A stretch of DNA of 64,000 nt from an uncultured SAR86 cluster bacterium. GTDB taxonomy: Bacteria > Pseudomonadota > Gammaproteobacteria > Magnimaribacterales > AG-339-G14. Below, piece by piece: positions 10,155 through 21,344 of the stretch. The position numbers were made by a program, and so were the translations under genes. The number at the start of each line of letters is the position of its first letter. The stretch's first letter is position 1. The stretch lies in assembly GCA_902635045.1 (NCBI GenBank), contig CACPMT010000003.1, positions 1-64,000 on the forward strand, in the 5' to 3' direction. Under the pieces are notes generated by a model. The model was not told where the DNA came from. It did no database searches and saw nothing but the letters and a program-made list of their open reading frames with translations.

Positions 10155-10189
10155 TTGATTTTATAGCAATCAATAAGAATCTTTTTTAA

Positions 10190-10807
10190 TTATTTAGAAA
10201 GCCAATAATTTATTTTTGAGTCTTCTAGAATTTTGCAGGTTTCAAAAATTGGCAAGCCCACTACATTTGAATGACTGCCAATTATTTTTTCTACAAAGGT
10301 TGCGCCAAATCCTTGAATGCCATAACTCCCGGCTTTGTCTTTAGGTTCTCCTGTGTCCCAATATTTTGAACATTCATATGCTGTGATTGTTTTCATAAAA
10401 ACTTTAGTTTCCACAATATTCATATTGAAATTAACAGTATCAATTTTAGATATATCTAAAATTCCTAGAGAAACACAGGAAATAACTTCGTGAGACTGTC
10501 CAGAAAGTTCCAAAAGCATAGAAATAGCATGATCTTTGTTTTCTGGCTTCCCTAAAATTTTGCCACCAAAACTTACAATTGTATCTGCAGTTAAAACAGG
10601 GAGGATTTTTTTTTGATTTTCTTGAAGGTAAGCAAATGCAGATAATGACTTTTCTTTTGTATTTCTTTCTGCAAAGTCATAAGCTGATTCAGTTTCAAAC
10701 GGAACAGACTCTTCGTGAGGATAATTCAGAACTTCAAATTCAACTTCTAACAATTTCAAAATCTCACTACGTCGTGGAGATTTCGAGGCAAGATAAATGC
10801 CAGACAC
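10190..10807 (-). CDS. maf: Maf-family nucleotide pyrophosphatase
   Basis: YLASKSPRRSEILKLL and AGSYGIQGFGATFVEKIIGSHSNVVGLP. Confidence 0.92.
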   Translation of the reverse strand: MSGIYLASKSPRRSEILKLLEVEFEVLNYPHEESVPFETESAYDFAERNTKEKSLSAFAYLQENQKKILPVLTADTIVSFGGKILGKPENKDHAISMLLELSGQSHEVISCVSLGILDISKIDTVNFNMNIVETKVFMKTITAYECSKYWDTGEPKDKAGSYGIQGFGATFVEKIIGSHSNVVGLPIFETCKILEDSKINYWLSK

Positions 10808-10808
10808 T

Positions 10809-10964
10809 TTATTTAATTTTTTCTTCTTTGTAGAGGACGTGTTTCTTTATTTTGGGATCAAATTTTTTGATTTCAATTTTATCAGGCGTACTACTTTTGT
10901 TTTTGTCGGTAGTATAAAAATGACCAGTTCCTGCCGAAGATACTAATTTAATTTTCTCTCTCAT
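10809..10964 (-). CDS. rpmG: 50S ribosomal protein L33 (51 aa, absent from the ORF track)
   Basis: Manual translation [51 protein letters not shown]; 4-nt overlap with rpmB. Confidence 0.93.
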   Translation of the reverse strand: MREKIKLVSSAGTGHFYTTDKNKSSTPDKIEIKKFDPKIKKHVLYKEEKIK

Positions 10965-11197
10965 ATTTTTTCTCCTCTAGCTCTTATATCTTCCAATACT
11001 TGGTCAATACCTTTTTTATCTATAATCCTAAGGCCTTTTGTTGAAATGTTCAGTGTTACATAGCGATTTTCAGATTCTACCCAAAATCTATGTTTGTGAA
11101 GATTAGGCATAAATCTTCTACGAGTTTTATTAACTGCCTTGGAAACATTGTTTCCTGACATTGGAATTTTACCTGTTACTTGACATTGTTTGCTCAT
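10961..11197 (-). CDS. rpmB: 50S ribosomal protein L28
   Basis: [34 protein letters not shown]. Confidence 0.96.
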   Translation of the reverse strand: MSKQCQVTGKIPMSGNNVSKAVNKTRRRFMPNLHKHRFWVESENRYVTLNISTKGLRIIDKKGIDQVLEDIRARGEKI

Positions 11198-11275
11198 AAA
11201 AACCCCTAAAAGATGTTGTTTTATACCAGAATCTAAACTTCTTTAAAACCTATCTAGAGTATAATTTGGATCTAA

Positions 11276-12472
11276 ATGAAACAATTGGCTAACAAACACA
11301 TACTTTTATGCGTAACCGGAGGAATTGCTGCTTATAAAGCTGCAGAGATCATAAGATTATTTAAATCATCTGGATCTAATGTAAGGGTTTTAATGACAAA
11401 AGCTGCGCAAGAGTTTATTACGCCTCTTACCATGCAAGCTTTATCTGGAAATCAAGTTCATGTTGATCTTTTAGACACAGAAGCTGAGGCTGCAATGGGT
11501 CATATAGAATTAGCAAAATGGAGTGACGCGATTCTCATTGCGCCATGTTCTGCTAATTCAATTTCACGATTGGCTGCTGGCAAGGGAGACGATTTAATGA
11601 CTGCAGTTTGTTTAGCGGCAGAATGTAAAATATATTTTGCACCTGCTATGAATCAAGCCATGTGGGCTGATTCAAGAACACAAAAGAATTACCAAATTTT
11701 GAAGAAAAATAATTTTATTTCTATTGGACCCAATTCTGGTGAACAAGCTTGTGGCGATGAAGGGTATGGCAGAATGTCAGAACCTCAAGAAATTGTCAGT
11801 GAAGTAGCCACAAACTTTTCTGAAGGCTTATTGGCAGGCAAAAAAATACTAATTACAGCAGGTCCGACACGTGAAAAAATTGATCCTGTTAGATACATAT
11901 CTAATAGAAGCTCAGGGAAAATGGGCTTTTCAATCGCTGAAGCTGCAAGAGATGAGGGAGGTCTAGTTAGTTTAATTAGCGGTCCAGTAAGTTTAAAAAC
12001 ACCCGATGAAATAAAAAGAATAAATGTTGAATCTGCAGATGAAATGTTCAATGAAGTTAATAAAATCGTCAACAATTTTGATTTTTTTATTTCGACTGCT
12101 GCAGTTGCTGATTTTAGACCTGAAAAAATTGAAAATCAGAAAATAAAAAAAGAGAAGAAATCAAATAATCTGAGCATGGAACTAATTGAAAATAAAGATA
12201 TTTTAAAATCTATTTCTTTAAAAAAAGAGGACTTGAAGGTAATAGGTTTTGCTGCTGAAACTCAAGATGTCGTAAAAAATGCTAAAAAAAAGCTAAATGA
12301 AAAAAAATTGGATTTAATTATTGCAAATGATGTTTCTGACTCTTCGATTGGTTTTGACTCGGATGAAAACGAAGTTTTTTTAATTACTAAAAAAATTGAA
12401 AAAAAGATTGAAAAAATTTCAAAAAAGAAATTATCAAGAAGTATTATTGAATTTATAGCAAAATATCTTTAG
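11276..12472 (+). CDS. coaBC: Bifunctional phosphopantothenoylcysteine decarboxylase/synthase
   Basis: [53 protein letters not shown]. Confidence 0.96.
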   Translation: MKQLANKHILLCVTGGIAAYKAAEIIRLFKSSGSNVRVLMTKAAQEFITPLTMQALSGNQVHVDLLDTEAEAAMGHIELAKWSDAILIAPCSANSISRLAAGKGDDLMTAVCLAAECKIYFAPAMNQAMWADSRTQKNYQILKKNNFISIGPNSGEQACGDEGYGRMSEPQEIVSEVATNFSEGLLAGKKILITAGPTREKIDPVRYISNRSSGKMGFSIAEAARDEGGLVSLISGPVSLKTPDEIKRINVESADEMFNEVNKIVNNFDFFISTAAVADFRPEKIENQKIKKEKKSNNLSMELIENKDILKSISLKKEDLKVIGFAAETQDVVKNAKKKLNEKKLDLIIANDVSDSSIGFDSDENEVFLITKKIEKKIEKISKKKLSRSIIEFIAKYL

Positions 12473-13024
12473 ATGCTCAGGTGGATATTTACAAGGATTA
12501 TCGGCTTTATTTTGCCAAATATTATTTCTAATTTTTTAAAGTCAGAAAAAATTTCAGAAAAGATCAATAAAATTAATGTTCAGATCAAGATTATTGATAA
12601 AAATTTGGGCGATGATATACCTTTACCAAAATTTAATACGCAAGGGTCTGCTGCGCTAGATTTGAGAACAAATATAGGCGAGTCAAAAACTATAGAACCA
12701 AATGAAACATATTTATTTTCTACTGGATTCTCTATTTACATAGGTAATCCTGATTATGCGGCTTTCATTTTACCCAGATCAGGGCTAGGTCATAAAAATG
12801 GTATTGTTTTGGGAAATTTAATTGGATTGATTGATTCAGATTATCAGGGAGAAATAATGATCTCACTTTGGAATAGATCTAATAATTCTTTTACAATAAA
12901 CAGAGGAGATAGAATTGCTCAGATGATGTTCGTTGAAGTGGCTTCACCGATTTTCAAAATTGTAGATAAATTTGAAGAAACAGAAAGAGGAACCAAGGGA
13001 TTTGGTTCATCAGGCAAAGATTAG
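12473..13024 (+). CDS. dut: dUTP diphosphatase with N-terminal extension
   Basis: [48 protein letters not shown]; about 30 extra N-terminal residues. Confidence 0.93.
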   Translation: MLRWIFTRIIGFILPNIISNFLKSEKISEKINKINVQIKIIDKNLGDDIPLPKFNTQGSAALDLRTNIGESKTIEPNETYLFSTGFSIYIGNPDYAAFILPRSGLGHKNGIVLGNLIGLIDSDYQGEIMISLWNRSNNSFTINRGDRIAQMMFVEVASPIFKIVDKFEETERGTKGFGSSGKD

Positions 13025-13039
13025 ATATGGGAGAGAATA

Positions 13040-14602
13040 ATGGATATTAAATTACAAGACTCTTTAGCAGAAAGCTTGAGATGGCGATGCAAAGAATCTG
13101 CTAACGAAACAGCAATAAAGTTTTTAGACAGACAGCAAACGTATGCGCAATTTGATTCAAACGCGAATCGTGTAGCTCAAGGTTTACTGAGCTTTGAAAT
13201 AAAACCAAATTCCAGAGTTGCATACTTAGCAAAAAATACAGATTATTTTTTTGAGATTTTTTATGGTGCTCTTAAATCAAAAGCTGTAGTAGTTGGGGTA
13301 AATTGGAGACTCGCTGCAGAAGAAGTTGCTTATGTACTAGAAGATTCAAAAAGCGAAATTTTATTCGTAAGTTCTGATTTCTTCGAAATAATAGAAGAAA
13401 TTGAAAATAAATTAACGTTTGTTAAGCAGATCATTTGTCTTGAAGGAGAAAACAAAAATTGGATGACTTATTCTCTGTGGAAAGATAACAACGATGACAT
13501 TGACCCCCAACTAACATCAGATGAAGATGACGACGTAATTCAGCTTTACACTTCAGGTACAACCGGTCATCCCAAAGGTGTGCAATTAACAAATAAAAAC
13601 TTCTACGCTGCTACCGACAATACCATTGGAGTTATCCCTTTCCCTTCAGGTTCGAAAGCCATGGTTTGTATGCCTGTGTATCATGTTGCTGGAACAAATT
13701 TTGGAATATGGGGGCTATTACAGGGTTGCAACAATTTAATAATTCCAGAAGTAGATCCAGGTTTGATTCTCGATTTAGTTGAAAAAGAGAGAATAGAACT
13801 TACTTTGTGGGTACCAGCTGTAATACTTTTTTTGCTTCAGCATCCAAACGCAGAAAAAACTGATTTTAGTTCTTTGAAAGTAGTTGTTTATGGAGCTTCG
13901 CCTATTGCAGAAGATACAGTGGTAAATGCAATCAATTTAATGAATTGTGGGTTTTATCAAGTTTATGGATTAACAGAAACTTCTGGAGCTATTACTTGCT
14001 TGATATCCGAGGATCATGATCCAAAAAGAAACAAATTAAGGTCTTGTGGTAAGGCTTTGCCTGGGGTTGAGATTAAGGTAATTGACGAAGCTGGAAACGA
14101 AGTTGATCAAGGTGAGGTGGGTGAAATTATTACAAAATCAGATTTAAATATGAAAGGATATTGGAACAATCTAGAAGCAACTGAAAAGTCTATCCAAGAT
14201 GGATGGTTTTATTCCGGAGATGCTGGGTTTTTGGATGAAGAGGGGTTTTTATATATTCACGATAGGGTCAAAGATATGATTGTTTCGGGCGGAGAAAATA
14301 TTTATCCTGCTGAAGTTGAAAATGCTTTGATGAGCAATGAAGAAATTCTAGATGCAGCCGTAGTTGGAGTACCAGATGATAAATGGGGAGAATCTACAAA
14401 AGCCTTTGTCGTTTTATCTGAAGGAAGTACTTTAAATTCAGAGGACATTATTTCTTACACGAAATCTAAGATAGCATCCTATAAATGTCCAAAGTCAGTT
14501 GAATTCATCGAAATGCTTCCAAGAAATCCATCTGGAAAGGTCTTAAGAAGAGAGCTGAGAGCTCCTTATTGGGAAGGAAAAGATAGGGGCGTGTCGGGAT
14601 AA
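13040..14602 (+). CDS. AMP-dependent acyl-CoA synthetase/ligase
   Basis: LYTSGTTGHPKGVQLT, QVYGLTETSGAI, YSGDAGFLDEEGFLYIHDRVKDMI, PRNPSGKVLRRELR. Confidence 0.92.
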   Translation: MDIKLQDSLAESLRWRCKESANETAIKFLDRQQTYAQFDSNANRVAQGLLSFEIKPNSRVAYLAKNTDYFFEIFYGALKSKAVVVGVNWRLAAEEVAYVLEDSKSEILFVSSDFFEIIEEIENKLTFVKQIICLEGENKNWMTYSLWKDNNDDIDPQLTSDEDDDVIQLYTSGTTGHPKGVQLTNKNFYAATDNTIGVIPFPSGSKAMVCMPVYHVAGTNFGIWGLLQGCNNLIIPEVDPGLILDLVEKERIELTLWVPAVILFLLQHPNAEKTDFSSLKVVVYGASPIAEDTVVNAINLMNCGFYQVYGLTETSGAITCLISEDHDPKRNKLRSCGKALPGVEIKVIDEAGNEVDQGEVGEIITKSDLNMKGYWNNLEATEKSIQDGWFYSGDAGFLDEEGFLYIHDRVKDMIVSGGENIYPAEVENALMSNEEILDAAVVGVPDDKWGESTKAFVVLSEGSTLNSEDIISYTKSKIASYKCPKSVEFIEMLPRNPSGKVLRRELRAPYWEGKDRGVSG

Positions 14603-14603
14603 A

Positions 14604-15194
14604 TTAATTTCTAGATTTTAAAGGGTCTTTATAAAAAGTGTACAAAGATGCAATTATTATTATTGCTATTAATACATAGGTAAAGTACTCAACGAAAACA
14701 ACACCTAAAAAATAACCCGTTAACACATAAAGACTTGCCCAAGCAGGAGAGGCCAAAACTTCTATTGGGAAAAAATATTTTGATTTCATGCCCAATGAAC
14801 CCGCTATAAAAGGAACGGTACATCTCAAAGGACCGACAAATCTACCCAGAGCTACACTCAACATTCCTCTTTTCTTCATAAATTTCCTTGCTTGAAAAAT
14901 ATAGTGATGATACTTTTCAGGAATCCAATCTTCTACTTTGTTGCCAATAAGTTTTCCAATTAAAAAGCTTATTGTGTCGCCCATTATCATTCCTAAAGAA
15001 GCCCAAAAGACTATTACAACAGGATTTATGTTGATTGATGCTGCAAGTGCACCTATGCCTGGAATAATAAGAGTTGCTGGCGTAAAAAGACCTAGAATGA
15101 TTAAAGATTCTACAAATACCAAAAGAAACATCATTAAATTGATCCAATTTGGATTTTCTTGTAAAAATTCTAATATAGAACCGAACTCGAACAT
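14604..15194 (-). CDS. DedA family membrane protein
   Basis: LLVFVESLIILGLFTPATLIIPGIGALAA, GRFVGPLRCTVPFIAGSLGM. Confidence 0.88.
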   Translation of the reverse strand: MFEFGSILEFLQENPNWINLMMFLLVFVESLIILGLFTPATLIIPGIGALAASININPVVIVFWASLGMIMGDTISFLIGKLIGNKVEDWIPEKYHHYIFQARKFMKKRGMLSVALGRFVGPLRCTVPFIAGSLGMKSKYFFPIEVLASPAWASLYVLTGYFLGVVFVEYFTYVLIAIIIIASLYTFYKDPLKSRN

Positions 15195-15239
15195 TAAATT
15201 TTGTTTCTAAGATTTATAATAGTTGCAATAATACCTTAC

Positions 15240-16502
15240 ATGAAAGATAAAAATAATATTTCTGATTTGAATGCAATTTTAGATAGTGCTCAGGACACAA
15301 AAGAAGAACTTAGAAGTGCTTCTAAAGAACAAAAAGATGAATGTTTAAAAAAAGCTGCAGAAAGCATCGATTCTAATAGAGAAACTCTAAAAGCTGCTAA
15401 CGAAAAAGATATGGAGGCAGCGAGTACTTTAAACTTGCAAGACAGTTTTATTGATAGATTAAAGCTGGATGATAAAAGAATAGACTCAATGATTTCCGGA
15501 TTAAAAAAAGTTATAGATTTAGATGATCCTGTTGGAGAAATGACAGATAAATCTAAATCTCCTTCAGGCTTTTTAGTCAGCAAAATGAGAGTTCCTCTAG
15601 GAGTAATTGGAATAATTTATGAATCTAGACCAAATGTTACTGCCGATGCATCAGCACTATGTTTAAAATCAGGAAATGCATGTATTTTGAGAGGTGGATC
15701 AGAAGCATCTGAGACCAATCAGGCAATTGAAAAATGTATGATTGATGGACTTGTTGCCGTTGATTTGCCGAGTAAAGCAATACAGTTGCTAAAAAATCAA
15801 GATAGAGAGTTAGTAACTCAATTAATAAAATCCGAAAACCAAGTAGATTTGATAATTCCAAGAGGCGGAAAAAGTTTGATCAAAGTGATAGCTGAGGATT
15901 CAATGGTTCCTGTTTTAAAACATTATGAAGGATTATGTCACGTATTCATTGATGAAGACGCTGACTTAAAAAAGGCTATTGATATTTCTCTGAATGCCAA
16001 AGTTTATAGATACGGAATTTGCGGAGCAATGGAAACTCTTTTAGTAGCCAAATCCATAGCAAATGAATTTTTGCCACTAATCTCAGATGAGTTTAAAAAA
16101 AATGAAGTTGAATTAAGAGGGTGTGAAAAGACTAATGAAATCATAAATATAACCAAAGCAACCGAAGAAGATTGGAAAACTGAATATCTTGAACCGATCC
16201 TGTCTATCAAGATAGTAGAAGATATTGCTGAAGCTATAAATCATATAAATTATTTTGGTTCTGGGCACACGGATTGCATAGTTACCGAAAATGACGCTGC
16301 AAAAAAAATATTTTTGACCAATATAGATTCTAGTTCCGTGATGCATAATTTACCTACTTGTTTTGCCGATGGTTTTGAGTACGGCTTAGGGGCAGAAGTA
16401 GGCATATCGACAGATAAACTTCATGCCAGGGGACCAGTTGGTTTAGAAGGTCTTACAAGTCAAAAATTTATAGTTGAAGGTTCTGGTCAATTAAGAAAAT
16501 AA
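15240..16502 (+). CDS. proA: Gamma-glutamyl phosphate reductase
   Basis: MRVPLGVIGIIYESRPNVTADASALCLKSGNACILRGGSEA; ATG at 15240 preferred over 15201. Confidence 0.95.
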   Translation: MKDKNNISDLNAILDSAQDTKEELRSASKEQKDECLKKAAESIDSNRETLKAANEKDMEAASTLNLQDSFIDRLKLDDKRIDSMISGLKKVIDLDDPVGEMTDKSKSPSGFLVSKMRVPLGVIGIIYESRPNVTADASALCLKSGNACILRGGSEASETNQAIEKCMIDGLVAVDLPSKAIQLLKNQDRELVTQLIKSENQVDLIIPRGGKSLIKVIAEDSMVPVLKHYEGLCHVFIDEDADLKKAIDISLNAKVYRYGICGAMETLLVAKSIANEFLPLISDEFKKNEVELRGCEKTNEIINITKATEEDWKTEYLEPILSIKIVEDIAEAINHINYFGSGHTDCIVTENDAAKKIFLTNIDSSSVMHNLPTCFADGFEYGLGAEVGISTDKLHARGPVGLEGLTSQKFIVEGSGQLRK

Positions 16503-16509
16503 TATTTAA

Positions 16510-17142
16510 ATGTCTAAAACCATAGGAATATTCGGAGGAGCTTTTGATCCCGTTCACATTGGACATACCAAACTAGTTTTAGATATTCAAAATATATTTG
16601 ATTTTGAGAAAATATTTCTCGTACCATCGGGGAATCCAGTCTTCAAAGATTCACATTTTATTGATTCAGAAAAAAGAATTGAAATGCTAAATATTGCTTT
16701 TAAAGATATGAAAGACGTGCATATAGATAATCGGGAAACTTTGAAAGAGGGAATCTCATTCACTATAGAAACTTTGAGGGAATATCATAGTGAATATGAA
16801 AATAAACAACACTTCAGTTTAATTTTAGGAAATGACGCTTTTGCCTCTTTCAAAAGCTGGAAAAATTGGGGCGAGATACTAAATCTATCTTCTTTGATTG
16901 TAATTAGCAGACCAAATTGTGATTTTTTAGAGGGCTATTTAGACGAATTTAAAAAAAATATTGTTTCTTCTAGCTCTGATTTTTTAAGTGGCCATGGAAA
17001 AATTAATTTTGTGGAAACTTCTATGCTTGATATCTCCTCTAGCGAGATTAGAAAGACAATCAACAATTCAGATTTTAATGAAGATACCTTAGATGGAGAT
17101 GTTTACGAGTACATTAAAAAAAATTCCCTTTATAAAAACTAA
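16510..17142 (+). CDS. nadD: Nicotinate-nucleotide adenylyltransferase
   Basis: IGIFGGAFDPVHIGHTKL; ISSSEIRKTI. Confidence 0.93.
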   Translation: MSKTIGIFGGAFDPVHIGHTKLVLDIQNIFDFEKIFLVPSGNPVFKDSHFIDSEKRIEMLNIAFKDMKDVHIDNRETLKEGISFTIETLREYHSEYENKQHFSLILGNDAFASFKSWKNWGEILNLSSLIVISRPNCDFLEGYLDEFKKNIVSSSSDFLSGHGKINFVETSMLDISSSEIRKTINNSDFNEDTLDGDVYEYIKKNSLYKN

Positions 17143-17466
17143 ATGGATAAAAAATTAAACAATCTTATAAAAAAGAATTTAGAAGAATTAAAAGCTATCG
17201 ACACTAAAATTTTAGACCTTTCTCAGATCGATGCCTTTACAGATCAACTTATTATAACGACTGGCACTTCTAAACCGCACATAACTGCAATTTCTAAAAA
17301 AATTACTGAGGTATTAAAAACGAATCAAATTAAGGTTTATGGATACGAGGGTAGGGGTTCCAAAGATTGGGTTTTGATAGATTTAGGCGAAGTTGTTTTG
17401 AATATTATGTCTTCCTCTGCAAGAGAACTATACGATCTAGAAAGTCTGTGGGATCCTAATTTGTGA
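17143..17466 (+). CDS. rsfS: Ribosome silencing factor RsfS
   Basis: AFTDQLIITTGTSKPHITAI, GYEGRGSKDWVLIDLGEVVLNIM. Confidence 0.92.
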   Translation: MDKKLNNLIKKNLEELKAIDTKILDLSQIDAFTDQLIITTGTSKPHITAISKKITEVLKTNQIKVYGYEGRGSKDWVLIDLGEVVLNIMSSSARELYDLESLWDPNL

Positions 17467-19274
17467 TGTCTATTTTCGAAAATAAAAAAGATTCAATTGA
17501 GACTTATAGAATCATAGTTTTCTTAAGTCCTTTTTTGATTTTGCTTTTTTTTGCTTTTTTGCAGATATTAAATCTTTCATATTTTAACTCCAACATTTAC
17601 AAAACTCAGTCTGATTCAAATAGATTGTACCAATCAAAAATAGCCCCCCAAAGAGGATTTATTTTTGATACAAAAAATACTCTGCTGGTTGAAAATAATA
17701 TCCAACAGGATTTAGAAATTAATCCTAGTTTTATAGAAAACCCAAGAGTTTTCTTAAAGCAAATTTCTGATTTGCTTGATCTGAATTTTGAAAAAATTGA
17801 AAGTGATTTTTATGTCAGAGCGACAGGCAAAAGTTCTCAAGAACCTTATATCTTGATCAAGGATTTGAATGAACAACAAATTGCAAAACTTAGCGTAAAT
17901 CTAAAAAAAATTAAAGGAGCTGAAATTGTCTCTTCATTTTCGAGAAATGTGATCCACAAGGACATAATGGCTCCAGTTATTGGGTATGTAGGAAATATTT
18001 CAAGAGAAGATATTTTTAATAATCCGGAATTAACAAAATTCAAAAGCTTGAAAATTGGAAAGACCGGTGTTGAAAAAGATTTTGATTCTATTCTCCGCGG
18101 AAATATGGGTTATAGAATTCAGGAAAGAGACTCATATGGCAAGTTAATTAGAAATATTTCGATAGAACCCCCTTTAAAAGGAAAAGATTTAAAACTTTCG
18201 ATTGATTTAGATCTTCAAAAAAAACTTTTTTCAGATTTTAAAGGCAGAAAAGGAGCTCTAGTAGCTATTGAGCCTAGAACAGGATTAATTAGAGCTCTAA
18301 TAAGCTCTCCAACTTATGATCCCAACTTACTTAATTCAATTAATGATTATGAGGAAGTAAAGAGTTTATTAGCTGATAAAGATAGCCCTCTTTTTAATAG
18401 AGCTTTGTCCGGACAGTATCCCCCAGCATCAACGTTAAAACCCTTTGTAGGAATGGCTGCCTTGGAAGCTGAAACAATTTCTTGGGAAAAAAGAATAGTT
18501 GATTCTGGGGAGTACTTCGTTGAAGGAGATGATAGGCCTTATAAAGGTTGGAAAGAGGGCGGACATGGAAACGTCGACATGAAAAAAGCGATTATTGAAT
18601 CATCAGATGTTTATTTCTATGCTTTAGCGTATGACTTAACGATAAACAATCTTTCTCCATTTTTAGAGAAATTTGGTTATGGAAAGCAAAGCGGATTGAC
18701 AGAAAATGAAGCTAAAGGAATTTTACCATCAAGGAAATGGAAGTTGGGATATATCGGTGAAGCATGGTTTAAGGGAGACACTATCAACATGGGAATTGGG
18801 CAAGGATATATTACGGCAACTCCTATACAAATAGCCTTAGCCTATGCAACCTTGGCAAATAGAGGAGAAATAGTAAAACCTAGAATTATTGAAAAGATTG
18901 GAGGCGTTTCTACAGAGAAAGTCTCAAATTTAAATATATCTTTAAGTGACAATCAAAATTGGAAAAGAATAGAAGAAGCCCTGTTAGGAGTTGTGGAGGC
19001 ATCAAATGGAACGGCTAACAACATCTATGATAGGAATATAAGAATCGCAGGAAAAACTGGCACTGCACAAGTAAAGAGTATTGGAGAGACAGAGTATAAA
19101 TTCTTAAGAGAAGATGAGTCATTAAGAGATCATGCGTTATTTGTTGGATACGGACCAGTTGAAGATCCAAAATTAGTTGTTGTTGCAATAATTGAAAACG
19201 GCGAATCGGGAAGCACTGTAGCTGCACCTTTAGTTAGAAAAGCAATAAATTTGTATTCAAAAAATGAAAAATAA
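17463..19274 (+). CDS. mrdA: Penicillin-binding protein 2
   Basis: SGQYPPASTLKPFVG, SSDVYFY, GKTGTAQ transpeptidase motifs. Confidence 0.95.
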   Translation: MMSIFENKKDSIETYRIIVFLSPFLILLFFAFLQILNLSYFNSNIYKTQSDSNRLYQSKIAPQRGFIFDTKNTLLVENNIQQDLEINPSFIENPRVFLKQISDLLDLNFEKIESDFYVRATGKSSQEPYILIKDLNEQQIAKLSVNLKKIKGAEIVSSFSRNVIHKDIMAPVIGYVGNISREDIFNNPELTKFKSLKIGKTGVEKDFDSILRGNMGYRIQERDSYGKLIRNISIEPPLKGKDLKLSIDLDLQKKLFSDFKGRKGALVAIEPRTGLIRALISSPTYDPNLLNSINDYEEVKSLLADKDSPLFNRALSGQYPPASTLKPFVGMAALEAETISWEKRIVDSGEYFVEGDDRPYKGWKEGGHGNVDMKKAIIESSDVYFYALAYDLTINNLSPFLEKFGYGKQSGLTENEAKGILPSRKWKLGYIGEAWFKGDTINMGIGQGYITATPIQIALAYATLANRGEIVKPRIIEKIGGVSTEKVSNLNISLSDNQNWKRIEEALLGVVEASNGTANNIYDRNIRIAGKTGTAQVKSIGETEYKFLREDESLRDHALFVGYGPVEDPKLVVVAIIENGESGSTVAAPLVRKAINLYSKNEK

Positions 19275-20370
19275 CCCATTAAGTTTTTCTGTAAATTTAA
19301 AAATTGACAAGAGTAGTAATAATACCCCTCAATTTGATTATTGGATTTTATTTAGTGTAATTTTCCTTTGTTCCTTTGGATTAGCAATGATTTACAGTTC
19401 AAGTAATTCGCTGGAGATGACCATTAGACAGGGCACTTACTTTTTTTTAGGGCTTTTAGGAATGTTACTGTTAGCATTTTCAAATTTTAGAAAAATGGAA
19501 GTCTTTTATTTGCATAGTTTTTGGCCTGCTTTTTTTCTTCTAATAATTGTTTTACTTTTTCCATCAGAAAACTCTAAAACTAACAGATGGATAGATTTAG
19601 GCCTTTTTACATTTCAGCCTTCAGAGCTAATGAGATTTATCCTGCCAATTTCTGCTGCCTCCTTTTTAACTAAAAATTTAAAGACAAAAATGAAAGATAT
19701 GTGGTTTGTAATTTTTGTTACTTTAATTTGTTTTTACTTGGTTGCTATTCAACCTGATTTAGGAACCTCTATAATAATTTTATTGGCGGGCTTATTGCCA
19801 GTAATTATTTCAGGGTTCCCCTGGATTTATATTTTTTTTGGAGGATTTTTGGTAACACTTTCTTTACCTTTAATTTGGATAAGTTTATACGATTATCAAA
19901 AACAAAGAATTTTGACCTTATTCAACCCAGAAGCTGATGTTTACGGAGCAGGGTGGAATATAGTTCAGTCAAAAATAGCTGTCGGCTCAGGCGGGTTATT
20001 TGGTAAGGGTTTTTTAAATGGCTCTCAAAGCCAATTAAATTTCATACCGGAAAGTCATTCAGATTTTATTTTTTCTGTTATTGCAGAAGAGTTTGGTTTA
20101 CTAGGCATCAGCATTCTCTTTTTTATTTATGGAATTTTAATTTATCGGTTATTGATGGTTTCATTTTACAGCTCAAATAAATTTGCAAAAATAGTTTCAG
20201 GGACTTTATCAATAATCCTTTTAGCGTATATTTCTATTAATATTTCTATGGTAATTGGTTTACTCCCAGTTGTTGGGATGCCATTACCATTTTTAAGTCA
20301 GGGAGGAACTGCATTGATAGTAAATCTATTAACTATTGGAATTATTTTGTCGCTAAGAAAAGAGGTTTAG
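19264..20370 (+). CDS. mrdB: Rod shape-determining protein RodA
   Basis: SEDS family; FIPESHSDFIFSVIAEEFG, GMPLPFLSQGGTALI. Confidence 0.94.
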   Translation: MKNNPLSFSVNLKIDKSSNNTPQFDYWILFSVIFLCSFGLAMIYSSSNSLEMTIRQGTYFFLGLLGMLLLAFSNFRKMEVFYLHSFWPAFFLLIIVLLFPSENSKTNRWIDLGLFTFQPSELMRFILPISAASFLTKNLKTKMKDMWFVIFVTLICFYLVAIQPDLGTSIIILLAGLLPVIISGFPWIYIFFGGFLVTLSLPLIWISLYDYQKQRILTLFNPEADVYGAGWNIVQSKIAVGSGGLFGKGFLNGSQSQLNFIPESHSDFIFSVIAEEFGLLGISILFFIYGILIYRLLMVSFYSSNKFAKIVSGTLSIILLAYISINISMVIGLLPVVGMPLPFLSQGGTALIVNLLTIGIILSLRKEV

Positions 20371-21342
20371 ATGAAAATTTTATTTTATTTATATGCGATT
20401 TTATTTTTTAGTCATTTATCTTTTTCAAATTACCTCGATAGAAATGATGTTCAGGATTTTATAGATTTCATGCACGTTGAACATGGCTTTTCCAAAGATT
20501 TTATTTCTAAAACTCTATCTCAAGCAAGTAAGCAGCAAAACATTATAGATTTAATGAATAACCCTTCTGAAAAAGTAACATCTTGGGATGAATATAAAAA
20601 AAGGGTTTCAATTACCAGAGTTCAAAATGGAATAAGATTCATTAAGGCATATAAAAAATGGTTTATAAAAGCAGAAGAGGAGTTCGGAGTTCCTCGAGAA
20701 GTAATTGCAGCGATAATTGGGCTGGAAACTAATTATGGCGGTTACAAGGGAAATACGAGAGTAATTGATGCGTTAACTACTGCTGCATTTGATTACCCAA
20801 GAAGAAGAAACTTTTTTAAAACTCAGTTAGAAGAGTTTTTTTTATTAACTAGAGAAGAAAACTTCGATCCTCTCATCATTAAGGGTTCTTATGCTGGAGC
20901 TATGGGTTTTGCTCAATTTATGCCTGATAATTATCGAAGGTTGGCAGTAGACTTTGATGGCGATGGCAAAAAAGATATCCTGAGCAATCCAGCAGATGCA
21001 ATTGGAAGCGTTGCTAATTTCCTGAGTTCTACCAAAGGAAATAAACATGGTTGGGAAAGAAGCGGATTCATTGCTGTCGAAGCAGATCCAAAAAAAAGAA
21101 ACAAATCCATAAAATCGTCTTTCAAGCTAAGGTCATACAAAGATTTAGACATCAAAGCAAAAGAAAATCTTGATTTTAATGACAAATATATACAAATTTC
21201 ATTATTTCCAAATGACGAGTCAAAAGACGAGTTTTGGCTTGGAGATAAAAACCTTTACGCAATAACAAGATATAATCCTAGTAGCAAATACGCTATGACT
21301 GTTTTTCTTTTAAGTGAACAAATTGCAAAAATAGGAAACTAA
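20371..21342 (+). CDS. mltB: Lytic murein transglycosylase B
   Basis: AIIGLETNYGGYKGNTRVIDALTTAAFDYPRR, GAMGFAQFMPDNYRRLAVDFDGDG. Confidence 0.9.
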   Translation: MKILFYLYAILFFSHLSFSNYLDRNDVQDFIDFMHVEHGFSKDFISKTLSQASKQQNIIDLMNNPSEKVTSWDEYKKRVSITRVQNGIRFIKAYKKWFIKAEEEFGVPREVIAAIIGLETNYGGYKGNTRVIDALTTAAFDYPRRRNFFKTQLEEFFLLTREENFDPLIIKGSYAGAMGFAQFMPDNYRRLAVDFDGDGKKDILSNPADAIGSVANFLSSTKGNKHGWERSGFIAVEADPKKRNKSIKSSFKLRSYKDLDIKAKENLDFNDKYIQISLFPNDESKDEFWLGDKNLYAITRYNPSSKYAMTVFLLSEQIAKIGN

Positions 21343-21344
21343 AT

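Noticed and set aside
14917-15147. Minus-strand ORF within the DedA gene in another frame
   Set aside because: Cys/Asn/Ser-rich out-of-frame translation of the DedA coding sequence.
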